Source: Candidatus Sumerlaeota bacterium
GTDB lineage: Bacteria > Sumerlaeota > Sumerlaeia > JADFCT01
Assembly: GCA_026398575.1 (NCBI GenBank)
Contig: JAPLSP010000506.1
Coordinates: 1 to 31,097, forward strand
Length of the DNA: 31,097 nt
Direction of reading: 5' to 3'
Shown: positions 30,301-31,097 of the stretch, in pieces
Numbering within the stretch: position 1 is the stretch's first letter
Layout of the letters: the number at the start of each line of letters is the position of its first letter
Position numbers and translations under genes: made by a program
The notes under the pieces: generated by a model
What the model was told of the DNA's origin: nothing
The model's database searches: none
What the model saw: the letters and a program-made list of their open reading frames with translations, nothing else

Positions 30301-30304
30301 TCTT

Positions 30305-31097
30305 CTACCAGTCTCTCCGCTTCATAATAACAACCGATCCCGCCGCAAAGATCACGATCCATATCGCCGGCACGATCTGCGACATCCATACCGCTTCCGT
30401 ATTCCATAAATCCGGCGTGTTGGCGGCGAGTTTGACGACCAATTGCATCGGCTGGCCGAACCAATTGGTCCAAACCACCGGCGCGATGGAATGGTCGCCC
30501 CAGCGGATCATCACCTTGAGTGGTTCGAGGGCCACCAGCAATCCGGCCGCCGTCCCCACCGCCGCGCCAGTGTTGCGGAAAAGGACAGAGAGGAAGATGC
30601 CATAAGCGGCCGTGGCGAAGAGCGCTGGCAGCGTCATTAGAAATGTCAGGATAAATTGCGGCCAGTACTGGCTGGCCAATATATGGATGTTAAGGGCGCG
30701 ATCGAGCATCGAATAATAGCCCGGCTGGATCGCAATGACAATGGAGGTGATGACGGCGCCTGTCAGGAGCAGGACGGTCGCATAGGCAAAGGCAATCATG
30801 AACTTCGATGCGAGGAAGGCTATGCGCGTGATCGGGCGGATCAACACATAATGAATGGTGCGGTGCGAGGTTTCTCCGGCGACCAGCGTGGCGGCGAAGA
30901 TCGCCGTAAAAATGGGGCACAGCATGCTGACCATCGCCTGCATGGTCATGCCCAGCCGTTCATAGCCGGTCGGCGGAACCTGAGTGTCCATATAATATTT
31001 CAGCGTATAAGGCCAAATGCAAGCCATGATCATGGCGCCGCCGACTGCCTGTACCGCCCGCGAGGAGATCAGCAGCGCGTAGCTGTCGGCCAGCCCG
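30305..31097 (-). CDS. ABC-2 type transporter permease, partial (N-terminus beyond the window)
   Basis: The frame stays open to the last base (residues LADSYALLISSRAVQAVGG precede the first internal ATG), so the start lies outside. The visible 263 residues have several helices: MVSMLCPIFTAIFAATLVAG, FMIAFAYATVLLLTGAVIT, ILTFLMTLPALFATAAYGIF, AAVGTAAGLLVALEPL and IVPAIWIVIFAAGSVVIMK. After the first of these, GETSHRTIHYVLIRPITRIA and FLASKF match the E-x-x-x-R-T-x-x-x-x-L-x-x-P-x-x-R signature of ABC-2 permeases, where a cytoplasmic loop contacts the ATPase. The ATPase gene probably lies upstream, outside the window. The stop codon lies four bases past the 7-bp array. Substrate unknown. Confidence 0.88.
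   Translation of the reverse strand, partial: GLADSYALLISSRAVQAVGGAMIMACIWPYTLKYYMDTQVPPTGYERLGMTMQAMVSMLCPIFTAIFAATLVAGETSHRTIHYVLIRPITRIAFLASKFMIAFAYATVLLLTGAVITSIVIAIQPGYYSMLDRALNIHILASQYWPQFILTFLMTLPALFATAAYGIFLSVLFRNTGAAVGTAAGLLVALEPLKVMIRWGDHSIAPVVWTNWFGQPMQLVVKLAANTPDLWNTEAVWMSQIVPAIWIVIFAAGSVVIMKRRDW

Overview
The window looks like chromosome from a Gram-negative bacterium of fairly high GC. It has a LptF/LptG-type lipopolysaccharide-export permease, an MEP-pathway isoprenoid gene (ispD), pantothenate synthesis (panB) and canonical 50S proteins bL21 and bL27. The dockerin-ended giant secreted protein, FG-GAP protein, Uma2 protein, ECF-sigma cluster and many short tandem-repeat arrays suggest a PVC/FCB-type or candidate-phylum organism such as Lentisphaerota, Sumerlaeota or Hydrogenedentota. 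That placement is inference from gene style; no marker here fixes it.

Layout. 1-505 has no gene but holds small hairpin repeats. 506-1057 (-) is a lipoprotein. 1326-3422 (+) is ptsH-ptsI, the general PTS phosphorelay, with no EII permease beside it. 3444-5206 (-) is a compact, more AT-rich cassette of three unrecognised genes. 5332-9562 (-) holds a frameshifted membrane TPR protein and a secreted FG-GAP protein whose first 60 codons or so are made of tandem repeats. 9823-10902 (-) is a CNNM/CBS transporter. 11154-14772 (-) is a cluster built round an ECF sigma factor: a secreted protein, the sigma factor, a probable anti-sigma factor, a membrane protein and a small exported protein that has its own promoter and terminator. 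15026-17297 (+) is a membrane-anchored coiled-coil protein followed by panB. A dockerin remnant lies at 17340-17414. 17552-26113 (+) is one protein of about 2850 residues with a papain-like protease domain, four diverged beta-helix/Ig-like units, a second beta-helix and a C-terminal dockerin half. 26134-28107 (-) is rplU-rpmA-lptF/G with an attenuator-like leader. 28690-29283 (+) is a Uma2 protein, 29341-30048 (-) is ispD, and 30305-31097 (-) is an ABC-2 permease that runs off the window.

The most unusual feature is genome style. At least six sites carry tandem arrays of 7-bp units, each with its own sequence, and neighbouring arrays have 8-, 9- or 10-bp units. They sit in gaps between genes and often include a stop or start codon. 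Two of them are translated as the N-termini of an FG-GAP protein and an ECF sigma factor. The other main leads are the giant protease/beta-helix/dockerin protein with an internal gene-conversion tract, the three-gene cassette, the rplU leader with two mutually exclusive hairpins, and the Ala/Pro/Glu tails on both bL21 and bL27.
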